NCBI RefSeq assembly: GCF_013403875.1
Contig: NZ_JACBNX010000032.1
Coordinates: 1-48,004 of the forward strand
Direction: 5' to 3'
Length of the DNA stretch: 48,004 nucleotides
Source of the DNA: Burkholderia guangdongensis
GTDB taxonomy: Bacteria > Pseudomonadota > Gammaproteobacteria > Burkholderiales > Burkholderiaceae
Both the position numbers and the translations under genes were made by a program. A model generated the notes under the pieces. It made no database searches. It was not told the origin of the DNA and worked only from the letters and a program-made list of their open reading frames with translations. Below are positions 32,365-43,261 of this stretch, one piece after another. Numbering within the stretch: position 1 is the stretch's first letter; each line of letters starts with the position of its first letter.

Positions 32365-33459
32365 ATGACCCGGATTTTTCGCGTGGAATCGCTAAAAAGC
32401 AATCTCGGCGTCGCCGAGACGGTCGAGCTGAGCGCACCGCCGTTGCGCGACGGCGACGTACTCGTGCGCATCGAGCGCTTCGCGCTGACGACGAACAACA
32501 TGACCTACGCGGTATACGGCGACGCGATCGGCTACTGGAACCTGTTTCCCGCGAGCCTCGCCGGATACGGCTGCATGCCGGTCTGGGGCTTTGCGACCGT
32601 CGTCGCGTCGCGCGCGCCGGACGTCGCGGTCGGGCGCCGCGTGTTCGGCTATTTCCCGATCGCGACACATCTGACGATGCAGCCCGCGCAGGTCACGTCG
32701 CGCAGCTTCGTCGACGGCGCACCGCATCGCTCGGGCACGCCGAAGGTCTACAACCTGTACGAGTTCCAGCCCGATCACGCCGATCCGCGCATGGACAGCC
32801 TCGTGTCGATCTTTCGCGCGCTGTTCATCACGTCGTATACGGCGGCGGATTATCTGCGCGAGCGCGCGTTTTTCGGCGCCGAGCAGTTCGTGATCTCGAG
32901 CGCGTCGAGCAAGACCGCCTACGGGGTCGCGCACTGCCTCGCGGATGTGCCGGCGCGCAAGATCGCGCTGACGTCGGCGCGCAACCGGCCGTTCGTCGAA
33001 CGTCTCGGCTGCTACGACGCCGCATTCGATTACGCCGATTGCGTGTCGATCGATGCAACGAAGAAAACGGTCTACATCGATCTGTCCGGTGACGGCAGCC
33101 TGCGCCGCAGCGTGCACGCGCATCTCGGCGACAAGCTCGCGTTCGACTGCCTGGTCGGATCGACGCAGGCGACCGGCTTTCCCGAGAGGGACCCGACACT
33201 GCCGGGCCCGGCGCCGGTGTTCTTCTTCGCCGCGCTGCAGCTCGACGCGTACAAGGCCGCCGGCCAGTCGCGCGCGTTCATGGAACGCTACGCGCGCGAC
33301 GAGCGCGCGTTTCTGGGGCGCATCGCGCGGCCGGATGCGCAGTGGATGCGGATGGTCGAGCACGTCGGGCTCGACGATGCCGGCGCGGTCATCGCCGGGT
33401 TGCATGACGGGACGACCGATCCTTCGGTCGGCCATGTTTTCGTCGACGCGGCGGCTTGA
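32365..33459 (+). CDS. DUF2855 family protein
   Basis: Protein of 364 residues of the DUF2855 family. The N-terminal segment (LRDGDVLVRIERFALTTNNMTYAVYGD) is like the GroES-like fold of quinone-oxidoreductase/MDR proteins. The middle SLVSIFRALFITSYTAADYL and ISSASSKTAYGVAHCLAD resemble a degenerate Rossmann region without a clear glycine-rich loop. The function is unknown and catalytic residues cannot be assigned. The Shine-Dalgarno GGAGAG precedes the ATG at 32365. Paired with a divergent TetR gene, it is probably induced by a small molecule. Confidence 0.85.
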   Translation: MTRIFRVESLKSNLGVAETVELSAPPLRDGDVLVRIERFALTTNNMTYAVYGDAIGYWNLFPASLAGYGCMPVWGFATVVASRAPDVAVGRRVFGYFPIATHLTMQPAQVTSRSFVDGAPHRSGTPKVYNLYEFQPDHADPRMDSLVSIFRALFITSYTAADYLRERAFFGAEQFVISSASSKTAYGVAHCLADVPARKIALTSARNRPFVERLGCYDAAFDYADCVSIDATKKTVYIDLSGDGSLRRSVHAHLGDKLAFDCLVGSTQATGFPERDPTLPGPAPVFFFAALQLDAYKAAGQSRAFMERYARDERAFLGRIARPDAQWMRMVEHVGLDDAGAVIAGLHDGTTDPSVGHVFVDAAA

Positions 33460-33525
33460 TCCGCCGGCATCGGCGTGCCCGGGGCCGCGCGCCACACGCA
33501 CCACACGCTGCCCCGCCACATCGCC

Positions 33526-33549
33526 GGGCGGCGCCCTTCGGCGCCGCCC
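33526..33549. terminator. GC hairpin between convergent DUF2855 and katG genes
   Basis: Arms GGGCGGCGCC/GGCGCCGCCC form a perfect 10-bp stem with a CTTC loop. Neither strand has a U tract after it, so it may act with Rho or just protect 3' ends. Confidence 0.5.
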
Positions 33550-33557
33550 GCGTCGCA

Positions 33558-35732
<2,175 letters not shown>

Positions 35733-35802
35733 GTATCTTCTCCTGTTGATCGTGTGCACCCGGCACTCGGCCCGATGCGGAATCCGGGCGCTGCCCGAGA
35801 AA

Positions 35803-35858
35803 AGTATGGGTCCCTGAACTGCGTGCGGCAAATTGATCGATACGATGGCTGCGATAGG
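35803..35858 (-). promoter_or_regulatory. Candidate katG promoter and OxyR-like site
   Basis: On the minus strand TTGCCG (35831-35826) and CATACT (35808-35803) are spaced by 17 nt. Directly upstream, CTAT-N7-ATCG-N7-CAAT follows the 7-nt periodicity of OxyR tetranucleotides, but only the first is an exact match and the fourth element is missing. The katG ATG is 70 nt from the -10 box. Confidence 0.35.
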
Positions 35859-36220
35859 GTTGTGCAGCGCCGGTCGTGCAACGCGCATGCGCGCCAGCAT
35901 CGGTGATGACGGGCAAAGCTGGCGGAAAGTTCACGGCCGATGCAGCGTGGAACGGTATCAGGTTCCGGCGGCATGCGTATCGAAGGCGGGGCCGAAAGCG
36001 AACGATCTCGCCCCGAAAACGCCGCCGCTGCCGACCGCGGCCCGCGTATCCGCTAGAATTGCGACGCGCGCGCTTCCAGCGCGCCGCCCGGCCCCTTTTC
36101 CACCTCGACGAACCATCAGGCTCACGACACCGCGGGCCGTGACCATGCAACGCAGCGCCCACGCGCTCGCTTCGCTCGAAGCGGCGACGACGCGCAACCG
36201 ACATCCAGCCGGAGAAAACC
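35859..36220. other. Intergenic region between katG promoter and zinc-ribbon gene
   Basis: No protein gene is supported here; open frames are continuations of other phases. A TAGAAT at 36054-36059 could be the -10 box of the zinc-ribbon/dbpA unit, leaving a leader of about 155 nt. I see no clear hairpin, riboswitch or repeat. Confidence 0.4.
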
Positions 36221-36403
36221 GTGTTCACTTGCAGAAACCAGAGCTGCGGCACGCAGTGGGAGCTGTCCGACGTCGTCATCAAGGACGAAGGCCAGGGACT
36301 GCTGTTCCGCTGCCCGCTGTGCGGCGCGCGCAACTACGTCGAGCGCTTCGACGCCGACGACGGCACCGTCGTCTACGAACAGCTCGACGGCCGCCCGTTC
36401 TAA
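36221..36403 (+). CDS. Small zinc-ribbon protein
   Basis: Sixty-residue protein starting at GTG with GGAG upstream. The CX4C pair (CRNQSC, residues 4-9) and a CX2C pair (CPLC) separated by about 20 residues, ending in CGARNYVERF, predict a rubredoxin-like zinc ribbon. The function is unknown. It ends 14 nt before dbpA on the same strand and is probably co-transcribed, so a role in RNA or ribosome-related work is possible but is inference. Confidence 0.75.
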   Translation: MFTCRNQSCGTQWELSDVVIKDEGQGLLFRCPLCGARNYVERFDADDGTVVYEQLDGRPF

Positions 36404-36417
36404 TCCGACATCACGAC

Positions 36418-37815
36418 ATGACCATCGAACCGACCGCCCAACCCTTCAGCACACTGCCGCTCGCGCCCGCCACGCTCGCGAACCTCGAGCAGCTCGGCTA
36501 CGTCGACATGACGCCGATCCAGGCCGCGAGCCTGCCGGTCGCGCTCGCGGGCCACGACCTGATCGCGCAGGCGAAGACCGGCAGCGGCAAGACCGCGGCG
36601 TTCGCGCTCGCGCTGCTCGCGCGGCTCGACGCACGCCGATTCGACGTGCAGGCGATGGTCCTGTGCCCGACGCGCGAGCTCGCCGATCAGGTCACGCAGG
36701 AAGTGCGCCGCCTCGCGCGCGCCGAGGAAAACGTGAAAGTGCTGACGCTGTGCGGCGGCACGCCGATGCGGCCGCAGGCGGCGAGCCTCGAGCATGGCGC
36801 GCACGTCGTCGTCGGCACGCCGGGGCGGATCATGGATCATCTGGAGCGCGGCAATCTCACGCTCGGCGCGCTGCAGACGCTCGTACTCGACGAAGCGGAC
36901 CGCATGCTCGACATGGGCTTCTTCGACGACATCGCGACCGTCGTGCGCCAATGTCCGGCGGAGCGCCAGACGCTGCTGTTCTCGGCGACCTATCCGGACG
37001 GCATCGCGAAGCTGAGCCGGCAGATTCTGCGCAATCCGAAGGAAGTGAAGCTCGACGAGCGTCACGACGACACGAAGATCCGCCAGCGCTTCTACGAAGT
37101 GACCGACGACGAGCGGCTGCACGCGGTCGGCCTGCTGCTCAGGCACTATCGCCCGGTGAGCACGCTCGCGTTCTGCAACACGAAGCAGCAGTGCCGCGAC
37201 CTGCTCGACGTGCTGCGCGCGCAGGGCTTTCATGCGCTCGCGCTGCACGGCGAGCTCGATCAGCGCGAGCGCGATCAGGTGCTGATCCAGTTCGCGAACC
37301 GCAGCTGCTCGGTGCTGGTCGCGACCGACGTCGCCGCGCGCGGCCTCGACATCGCGCAGCTCGAGGCGGTGATCAACGTCGACGTGACGCCCGACCCGGA
37401 AGTGCACGTGCACCGGATCGGCCGCACCGGCCGCGCGGATCAGGACGGCTGGGCGCTGAGCCTCGCGAGCATGGACGAGATGGGCCGCGTCGGCGGCATC
37501 GAGCAGGCGCAGAAACGCGACGTCGAATGGCATCCGCTCGCCGAGCTCGAAACGGGCAGCGACGCGCCGCTGCTGCCGCCGATGGAGACGCTGCAGATTC
37601 TCGGCGGACGCAAGGACAAGATCCGCCCCGGCGACGTGCTCGGCGCGCTGACCGGCGACGCGGGCTTCAGCGGCGCGCAGATCGGCAAGATCAACGTGAC
37701 CGAGTTCTCGACGTACGTCGCGGTCGAGCGCGGCATCGCGCGCGATGCGCTGCGCAAGCTCAACGCCGGCAAGATCAAGGGCAAGAAGGTGAAGGTCCGT
37801 TTGATGGACGAATGA
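36418..37815 (+). CDS. dbpA: ATP-dependent RNA helicase DbpA
   Basis: DEAD-box helicase of 465 residues acting in 50S ribosome assembly. Motifs in order: Q motif (GYVDMTPIQ), I AKTGSGKT, Ia PTRELADQ, Ib TPGRIMDH, II DEAD, III SAT, IV STLAFCNTK, V ATDVAARGLDI, VI HRIGRTGR. The C-terminal RNA-binding domain (KIRPGDVLGALTGDAGFSG, INVTEFSTYVAVER) is the DbpA type that recognises 23S rRNA hairpin 92. It ends in a basic KGKKVKVRLMDE tail. It converges on a LysR gene with an 86-nt gap that contains only GATGGC-like low-complexity repeats. Confidence 0.95.
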   Translation: MTIEPTAQPFSTLPLAPATLANLEQLGYVDMTPIQAASLPVALAGHDLIAQAKTGSGKTAAFALALLARLDARRFDVQAMVLCPTRELADQVTQEVRRLARAEENVKVLTLCGGTPMRPQAASLEHGAHVVVGTPGRIMDHLERGNLTLGALQTLVLDEADRMLDMGFFDDIATVVRQCPAERQTLLFSATYPDGIAKLSRQILRNPKEVKLDERHDDTKIRQRFYEVTDDERLHAVGLLLRHYRPVSTLAFCNTKQQCRDLLDVLRAQGFHALALHGELDQRERDQVLIQFANRSCSVLVATDVAARGLDIAQLEAVINVDVTPDPEVHVHRIGRTGRADQDGWALSLASMDEMGRVGGIEQAQKRDVEWHPLAELETGSDAPLLPPMETLQILGGRKDKIRPGDVLGALTGDAGFSGAQIGKINVTEFSTYVAVERGIARDALRKLNAGKIKGKKVKVRLMDE

Positions 37816-37901
37816 CGACGACGGCGGCGATGGCAGCGATGGCGGCGATGAGGTCTGCTACCGTCCGCGGCCGTCCGATACCATCGACGCGCCGCCGGCC
37901 G

Positions 37902-38873
37902 TCATCCCTGCGGCGCGTGACGCTTGCGGCGCCGGTCCGTCGCCGACGGCTTCCCGCCGTCGATCACGTGCGCGCCGTGCTCGACGACGAAATCGCGAAA
38001 CAGCCCCGCGACCTGCGACAGGCGCCGGTCGGCGAGCGTGATCACATACCATTCGCGCTCGATCGGATTCCCGGGAAACGGCAGCTGCGCGAGCAGCCCG
38101 GCGCGCAATTCGAGCGCGCACGCGTGCAGCGACAGAAACGCGACGCCGAACCCCGCCTCCGCCATCTGCTTGATCGCCTCGTTGCTCGACAGCTCGGAGC
38201 CGATGTGAAACTTGAGCCCCGACGTCTTGAACAGGCTCTCGACCGTCGAGCGCGTACCCGCGCCGCGCTCGCGAACCAGCAGGTTCGCCGATTCCAGATC
38301 CTTCAGCGACAGCCGCTTGCGCCGCATCAGCGGATGCCCGGGCGCGGCGACGAACACCATCGGATGCTTCGCGAACTCCGCCGCGTTCGTGCGCAGCTCG
38401 CGCGGCGGGCTGCCCATCACCGCGAGATCGATCTCGTGGGTCGCGAGCATCCGGATGATGTCGTCGCGATTGCCGACCTTGAAGTAGGACTTCACGTGCG
38501 GACGCGTCTCGGCGAACTTGACCAGAATCGGCGGAATCAGATATTCCGCGGTCGTGATCGCGCCGATGCGCAACGTGCCGCCCAGCTCCCCCTTCAGCGC
38601 GGCCACCTCGTCGCCCGCTTCGGTCCATAGCTGAAGAATCTCGCGCGCATACCGCGCGAGTATCTCGCCGGCCGCGGTGAGCTGGACACCGCGCCCCACC
38701 CGCTGCAGCACCGCGGCGCCCGCCGCCTCCTCGAGCAGCCGGATCTGCAGCGACACCGCGGGCTGCGTCAGGTTCAGCTCCTCCGCCGCGCGCGACACGC
38801 TGCCGAGCCGCGCCACCATGTCGAGCGCCTTCAATTGTCTGAAGGTCGCCGTTCTTGATATCAGTGAAAACAT
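37902..38873 (-). CDS. LysR-family regulator, CbbR-like
   Basis: LysR-type regulator of 323 residues. The N-terminal winged helix is FRQLKALDMVARLGSVSRAA followed by LNLTQPAVSLQIRLLEE. The effector domain contains GTLRIGAITTAEYLIPPIL, a DDIIRMLATHEIDLAVMG motif and LSSNEAIKQMAEAGFGVAFL, close to CbbR/CysB-type proteins. The tail is basic. It is divergent from the NDH-2 gene with 110 nt between starts, the standard arrangement for a LysR protein and its target. The effector is unknown. Confidence 0.88.
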   Translation of the reverse strand: MFSLISRTATFRQLKALDMVARLGSVSRAAEELNLTQPAVSLQIRLLEEAAGAAVLQRVGRGVQLTAAGEILARYAREILQLWTEAGDEVAALKGELGGTLRIGAITTAEYLIPPILVKFAETRPHVKSYFKVGNRDDIIRMLATHEIDLAVMGSPPRELRTNAAEFAKHPMVFVAAPGHPLMRRKRLSLKDLESANLLVRERGAGTRSTVESLFKTSGLKFHIGSELSSNEAIKQMAEAGFGVAFLSLHACALELRAGLLAQLPFPGNPIEREWYVITLADRRLSQVAGLFRDFVVEHGAHVIDGGKPSATDRRRKRHAPQG

Positions 38874-38886
38874 ATGGGTCGGCTAA

Positions 38887-38902
38887 AAACATTAAATTGT
38901 TT
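38887..38902. promoter_or_regulatory. AT-rich inverted repeat, candidate LysR operator
   Basis: AAACA-TTAAAT-TGTTT gives 5-bp arms in an unusually AT-rich stretch of the 110-nt region between the divergent LysR and NDH-2 genes. It lies 14 nt from the LysR start, consistent with an autoregulatory site. Short, so tentative. Confidence 0.35.
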
Positions 38903-38983
38903 GTCATGGATCAAGACTATATCGTGGGAACTCCATGCCTGACAGCGGGCTACCGGACATTGCCATCATTACGGAGTCGCACC

Positions 38984-40354
38984 ATGACCCACGCCCCCTT
39001 CACGCTCGACGCCGATTGCGGCACGGACCTTCATCGCATCCTGATCATCGGCGGCGGCGCCGGCGGCCTGCATCTCGCGACGCGCGTCGCCGCCACGCTC
39101 GGCCGGCGCGGTCTCGCGGAGATCGTGCTCGTCGACCGTTATCCGACGCACTTCTGGAAGCCGCTGCTGCACGAAGCGGCAACCGGGCATCGCGATCCGG
39201 CCAATCACCACATCGAATACGCGGCGCAAGCGAAGCGTGACGGCTTTCGCTTCGTGCAGGGAGAACTGACGCACGTCGACCGCGAACAATGCGTCGCGAC
39301 GATCGGCGCGGTGCGCGACGCGGACGGCATCGAGATCCTGCCGCAGCGGCGCGTGCGCTACGACAGCCTCGTGCTGTCGGTCGGCAGCGTGACGAACTTC
39401 TTCAACGTGCCGGGCGCGGCGCAGCATGCGCTGCCGCTGGAAAATGTCGAGCATGCCGAAGTGTTCCGCCGGAAGTTCCTCGCCGCGTGCACGAAGGCCA
39501 ATCACCGGATCGAAAGAGATGGTGTCCGCGACGGAGTCCCACACGCGGGCGCGGTCAACATCAGCGTGATCGGCGCGGGCGCGACCGGCGTCGAGCTCGC
39601 GGCCGCGCTCAGGCATGCGATCGATCAGCTGTCGATCTATCGCTTCCACGCGCTGGATCCGGAGCGCGACGTGCGCATCCGGCTGATCGAAGGCGCCGCG
39701 CGCGTGCTGCCGGCGCTCGACGAGCGCGTGTCCGCGCATACCGACGCGGCGCTGCGCCGGCTGCACATCGACGTCGTGACCGGCGCGCGCATCGCCGAAG
39801 TCGGCAGCGATGCGCTCGTCACCGGCACCGGCGACACGCTCCCCAGCGACATCACGGTCTGGGCCGCCGGCGTCGCCGGCCCCGCGATGCTGAAGTCGAT
39901 CGGCGGCATCGCGCTCAACGCGGCGAACCAGGTGATCGTCACCGATACGCTGCAAACGCCGGACGATCCGCGCATCTTCGCGTTCGGCGATTGCGCGGCG
40001 TGCCCGTCGACCGCGAAGAGCGGCTTCCTGCCGCCGCGCGCGCAAGTCGCGCATCAGCAGGCGCTGTATCTCGGCGATGCGTTCGCGCGGCGCCTCGCCG
40101 GCAAGCCGGTGCCGGGCTTCGCGTTCCGCGACGCGGGCACGGTCGTGTCGCTCGGCCCCGCCGGCGCGACGTTCCAGACCGACCTCGGCGCGCGGCCGCG
40201 CGCGCTGATCGTGAACGGCTTCGCGGCGTCGGGCCTGTACAGGCTGCTGTACCGGAAGCATCTGTTCGGCGTGTCCGGAATCAAGCGCGCGGTGCTGGAA
40301 GCGCTCGGGCAATGGCTCGGCCGCGCCAACCGACCGTCGATCAAGCTGCATTGA
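38984..40354 (+). CDS. ndh: Type II NADH:quinone oxidoreductase (NDH-2)
   Basis: Single-subunit, non-proton-pumping NADH dehydrogenase, 456 residues. The FAD loop is HRILIIGGGAGGLHLATR with the typical VLVDRYPTHFWKPLLHE after it. The NAD loop is ISVIGAGATGVELAAALR (~200), followed by the NDH-2 motif TVWAAGVAGPAML and FAFGDCAACP, then LPPRAQVAHQQA for the quinone site. A C-terminal amphipathic segment (FAASGLYRLLYRKHLFGV) would attach it to the membrane. The ATG at 38984 has GGAG upstream. A strong terminator follows. Confidence 0.92.
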   Translation: MTHAPFTLDADCGTDLHRILIIGGGAGGLHLATRVAATLGRRGLAEIVLVDRYPTHFWKPLLHEAATGHRDPANHHIEYAAQAKRDGFRFVQGELTHVDREQCVATIGAVRDADGIEILPQRRVRYDSLVLSVGSVTNFFNVPGAAQHALPLENVEHAEVFRRKFLAACTKANHRIERDGVRDGVPHAGAVNISVIGAGATGVELAAALRHAIDQLSIYRFHALDPERDVRIRLIEGAARVLPALDERVSAHTDAALRRLHIDVVTGARIAEVGSDALVTGTGDTLPSDITVWAAGVAGPAMLKSIGGIALNAANQVIVTDTLQTPDDPRIFAFGDCAACPSTAKSGFLPPRAQVAHQQALYLGDAFARRLAGKPVPGFAFRDAGTVVSLGPAGATFQTDLGARPRALIVNGFAASGLYRLLYRKHLFGVSGIKRAVLEALGQWLGRANRPSIKLH

Positions 40355-40374
40355 GCGGCGCGGCGCCGCTCGCC

Positions 40375-40398
40375 GGGGGCGCGATCGCGCCCCCTTTT
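40375..40398 (+). terminator. Intrinsic terminator after ndh
   Basis: GGGGGCGCGATCGCGCCCCC is a perfect palindrome (8-bp stem, GATC loop) followed by TTTT. It lies 21 nt past the ndh stop. Confidence 0.8.
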
Positions 40399-40582
40399 AC
40401 CACCTCGACACCACCTCGACGCGTGAACGGCGGGCCTCATCCGCCGTTCGCACGCGTCGCGATCCGCACAATCCCCGCCTGAACCGCCCCGCTATTCCGT
40501 GAAAACGAATAGTCGCGCGACGCCTTGTGCCGCGCGGCCCGCGCGCTCTATGCTGTTTTGTTCACCATCCGAAGGAGAGAGC

Positions 40583-41566
40583 ATGGACCGCATCCAGGCG
40601 ATGGAAGTCTTCACCCGGGTGGTCGACGCGAACAGCTTCACGCGGGCCGCCGACTCGCTCGCGATGCCGCGCGCGACGGTGACGACGGTCATCCAGAATC
40701 TCGAGGCGCTGCTCGGCGTGCGGTTGCTGCACCGGACCACGCGCCGGCTGTCGCTGACGCCGGAGGGCGCCGCATACTACGAACACTGCATCAAGATCGT
40801 CGCCGAGATCAGCGAAGTCGACGCGAGCTTCCAGGCCGGCAAGCGAAAGCCGAGCGGCGCGCTTCGCGTGCACATGCCGAGCGCGCTCGGCCGCAAGCTC
40901 GTGATTCCCGCGCTGCAGGGCTTTCACCAGCTATACCCGGACATCACGCTCGATCTGGGACTGTCCGATCGGCAGGTCGATCCGGTCGAGGAAGGCATCG
41001 ACTGCATGATCCGGGTCGGCCCGCTCGAGGATTCGTCGATGGTCGCGCGCCGGATCGGCACGCTGAGGCGGATCACGTGCGCATCGCCCGGCTATCTGGA
41101 GCGCTACGGCGAGCCGCACGGCATCGACGATCTGGCCGCGCACCTCGCGGTGAATTTCCGCACGAGGCACGGCGCACGCCCGTGGCCGTGGGTGTTCGTG
41201 ATCGACGGCAAGTCGGTCGAGGTCAGGATGAACGGCATCCTCACGGTCAACGATTCGGATGCCTACCTGACCAGCGCGATCGAAGGTTTCGGGCTGATCC
41301 AGCCGCCGCTCGTGATGGCGGAGCCGCATCTGCGCGACGGCTCGCTGCGGGCCGTGCTGCCGGACTGCAATCCGAAGCCGAAGCCGATCTCGCTCGTGTA
41401 TCCGCACAACCGGCATCTGTCCGCGCGGGTGCGCGTGTTCGCGGACTGGATCGCCGAGCTGTTCGATGCGACGTCCGCGCTGGGCGGCACCGACGAGCGG
41501 CGCGGCAGCGCGAGCGCGCCGGATGCACGAGATGCGCATACCGATCGCAGCCCGGTCGCCGCGTAG
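40583..41566 (+). CDS. LysR-family regulator
   Basis: LysR-type regulator of 327 residues of the large group whose N-terminus reads MDRIQAMEVFTRVVDANSF, with the helix-turn-helix ADSLAMPRATVTTVIQNLE and RLLHRTTRRLSLTPEG. The effector domain includes GALRVHMPSALGRKLVIP and RVGPLEDSSMVARRIGTLRR. A disordered alanine/arginine-rich tail of ~25 residues follows. AAGGAG precedes the ATG at 40583, so the longer frame is rejected. No obvious divergent target: upstream is the ndh terminator and about 185 nt without a gene. Confidence 0.9.
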   Translation: MDRIQAMEVFTRVVDANSFTRAADSLAMPRATVTTVIQNLEALLGVRLLHRTTRRLSLTPEGAAYYEHCIKIVAEISEVDASFQAGKRKPSGALRVHMPSALGRKLVIPALQGFHQLYPDITLDLGLSDRQVDPVEEGIDCMIRVGPLEDSSMVARRIGTLRRITCASPGYLERYGEPHGIDDLAAHLAVNFRTRHGARPWPWVFVIDGKSVEVRMNGILTVNDSDAYLTSAIEGFGLIQPPLVMAEPHLRDGSLRAVLPDCNPKPKPISLVYPHNRHLSARVRVFADWIAELFDATSALGGTDERRGSASAPDARDAHTDRSPVAA

Positions 41567-41603
41567 TGGGCGAGACGGCACGACGCAGCGCGCAAGCTGG
41601 ATG

Positions 41604-41634
41604 AAAAAGAGCCCGGAAACGCAAGTTTCCGGGC
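41604..41634 (-). terminator. Intrinsic terminator of the NCS2 permease gene
   Basis: Arms GCCCGGAAAC/GTTTCCGGGC form a perfect 10-bp stem with a GCAA (plus-strand) loop, followed on the minus strand by TCTTTTT. It lies ~95 nt beyond the permease stop. Confidence 0.8.
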
Positions 41635-41642
41635 CTCGAAAA

Positions 41643-41713
41643 CCACCAACCTCACTGATATGGTGGAGTAGACACCGTTGTGTCGAAGCATTGCCGCGGA
41701 CTGTCCGCGGCAA
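41643..41713. repeat. Three further inverted repeats between LysR and permease 3' ends
   Basis: CCACCA/TGGTGG (41643-41666), GACAC-CGTT-GTGTC (41671-41684) and TTGCCGCGGA-CTG-TCCGCGGCAA (41691-41713, perfect 10-bp arms) follow one another next to the terminator. On the permease transcript they would form a chain of hairpins in the 3' untranslated region. No coding frame is evident. Confidence 0.5.
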
Positions 41714-41729
41714 CGCCCGACCCCATCCT

Positions 41730-43115
41730 TCAGATCGCCCAGCCGCCGAGATAGAACACGACGAGCACCGCCGCGATCGCCACCGTACCGACGTTGAGCT
41801 TGCGGAAATCGCCGCTCGCGAGGCGCCCGATCACGAGCGTCGAGAAGCCGAGCATGATGCCGGTCACGATGTTCGCGGTCAGCACGATGAAGACGGCGCA
41901 GACGAGGCCGGACATCGCGTCGACCAGATCGTCCATGTGCAGCTTGCTCACGCTGCTCAGCATCAGCAGGCCGACGTACATCAGCGCGGGCGCGGTCGCA
42001 TACGACGGCACGAGGCCCGCCAGCGGCGACAGGAAGATCAGCGCGAGGAACAGCACGCCGACGACCGCGGCCGCGAGGCCCGTCTTCGCACCGGCCGCGA
42101 CGCCGACGCTCGACTCGATGTAGGCCGCCGCCGGCGCGCCGCCGAGGAAGCCGGAGAAGATCGAGCTCAGCGAATCCGCGGTCAGCGCGCGGCCGCCGTT
42201 GATGATGCGGCCGTTCTCGTCGAGCTGGCCCGCCTGCCCGGCGACCGCACGGATCGTGCCGGTCGCGTCGAACACCGCGGTCATCACGAGCGCCAGCACG
42301 CTCGGCAGCACGGACATCGACAACGCACCCTTGATGTCCATCGAGCCGATCAGCGATGCGTGCCCCGGCGCGCTCAGCGAAGGCAGCGCGAACACGCCAT
42401 GGAAACTCACGGCCGGATCGAGCACGAGGCCGATCGCCGAGATCGCGATCACGACGAGCAGGATCCCGCCCGGCACGCGGCGTTTTTCCAGGCCGAAGAT
42501 CGCGGCCAGGCCGATCACCGACATGATCACCGGGAACGCGGTGATGTGGCCGAGCGACACCGGCAGGCCGGCGCCCGGATTCTTGACGACGAGACCGACG
42601 TCGTTCGACGCGATCAGCAGCAGGAACAGGCCGATGCCGATCCCGGTGCCGTGCGCGACGCCCGCCGGCAGATTGCGCAGAATCCACGAGCGCACGCCGG
42701 TCACGGAAATGCCGGTGAACACGAGGCCCATCAGGAACACGGCGCCGAGCGCGACCGACGGATGCAGCCCCTTGCCGAGCACGAGGCCGAACGCGGTGAA
42801 CGCGGTCAGCGAAATCGCGCAGCCGATCGCGATCGGCAGCTTCGCCCACAGGCCCATCAGCAGCGAGCCGAAGGCCGTCGTCAGACAGACGGCGACGAAC
42901 ACGGCGCTCGTGTCGAAGCCGGCCTTGCCGAGCATGCCGGGCACGACGAACACCGAATAGACCATCGCGAGAAACGTGGTGACCCCCGCGACGATTTCCT
43001 GGCGCTGCGTGCTGCCACGCGCCGAAATCCCGAAGTATCGGTCGACGACTCCCTTAGTGCCGATTTCCGCGGCCTCGCCGACGCCGGCGACCGGCTGCAC
43101 CTGGGTATCACTCAT
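41730..43115 (-). CDS. NCS2-family purine permease (AzgA/AdeQ-like)
   Basis: Proton-coupled nucleobase importer of 461 residues with 12-14 hydrophobic segments. The start VVDRYFGISARGSTQRQEIVAGVTTFLAMVYS is the signature of the hypoxanthine/guanine/adenine branch. TM3 has GLWAKLPIAIGCAISLTAF, the substrate-site region has AVFDATGTIRAVAGQAG, and APAAAYIESSVGVAAGAKTG matches the conserved TM10 element. It differs from uracil/xanthine carriers in these regions. AAAGGAG precedes the ATG. A perfect palindrome (43131-43142) overlaps the area just upstream of that site, and a terminator with extra hairpins follows the gene. Confidence 0.92.
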   Translation of the reverse strand: MSDTQVQPVAGVGEAAEIGTKGVVDRYFGISARGSTQRQEIVAGVTTFLAMVYSVFVVPGMLGKAGFDTSAVFVAVCLTTAFGSLLMGLWAKLPIAIGCAISLTAFTAFGLVLGKGLHPSVALGAVFLMGLVFTGISVTGVRSWILRNLPAGVAHGTGIGIGLFLLLIASNDVGLVVKNPGAGLPVSLGHITAFPVIMSVIGLAAIFGLEKRRVPGGILLVVIAISAIGLVLDPAVSFHGVFALPSLSAPGHASLIGSMDIKGALSMSVLPSVLALVMTAVFDATGTIRAVAGQAGQLDENGRIINGGRALTADSLSSIFSGFLGGAPAAAYIESSVGVAAGAKTGLAAAVVGVLFLALIFLSPLAGLVPSYATAPALMYVGLLMLSSVSKLHMDDLVDAMSGLVCAVFIVLTANIVTGIMLGFSTLVIGRLASGDFRKLNVGTVAIAAVLVVFYLGGWAI

Positions 43116-43130
43116 GAGCTTGCTCCTTTA

Positions 43131-43142
43131 TCAGCATGCTGA
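43131..43142. promoter_or_regulatory. Palindrome upstream of the permease ribosome-binding site
   Basis: TCAGCATGCTGA is a perfect 12-bp palindrome about 15 nt upstream of the permease ATG, a few bases from its Shine-Dalgarno. A repressor site is plausible; no second copy is seen in the window. Confidence 0.35.
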
Positions 43143-43261
43143 AACGACCACGGACGGCCGTCGTCAGGTTGTCTCGAATCGAATTGGAATGTCGGCAACG
43201 TATTCGGGACGGGCGAGCCGCGATGCGTCTCGTCATTGCGGAATCGCCGGCCGGTTCTTGT

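Noticed and set aside
37816..37901. GATGGC-like short repeats after dbpA
   Set aside because: Low-complexity drift in a convergent spacer; too irregular to call a functional repeat.
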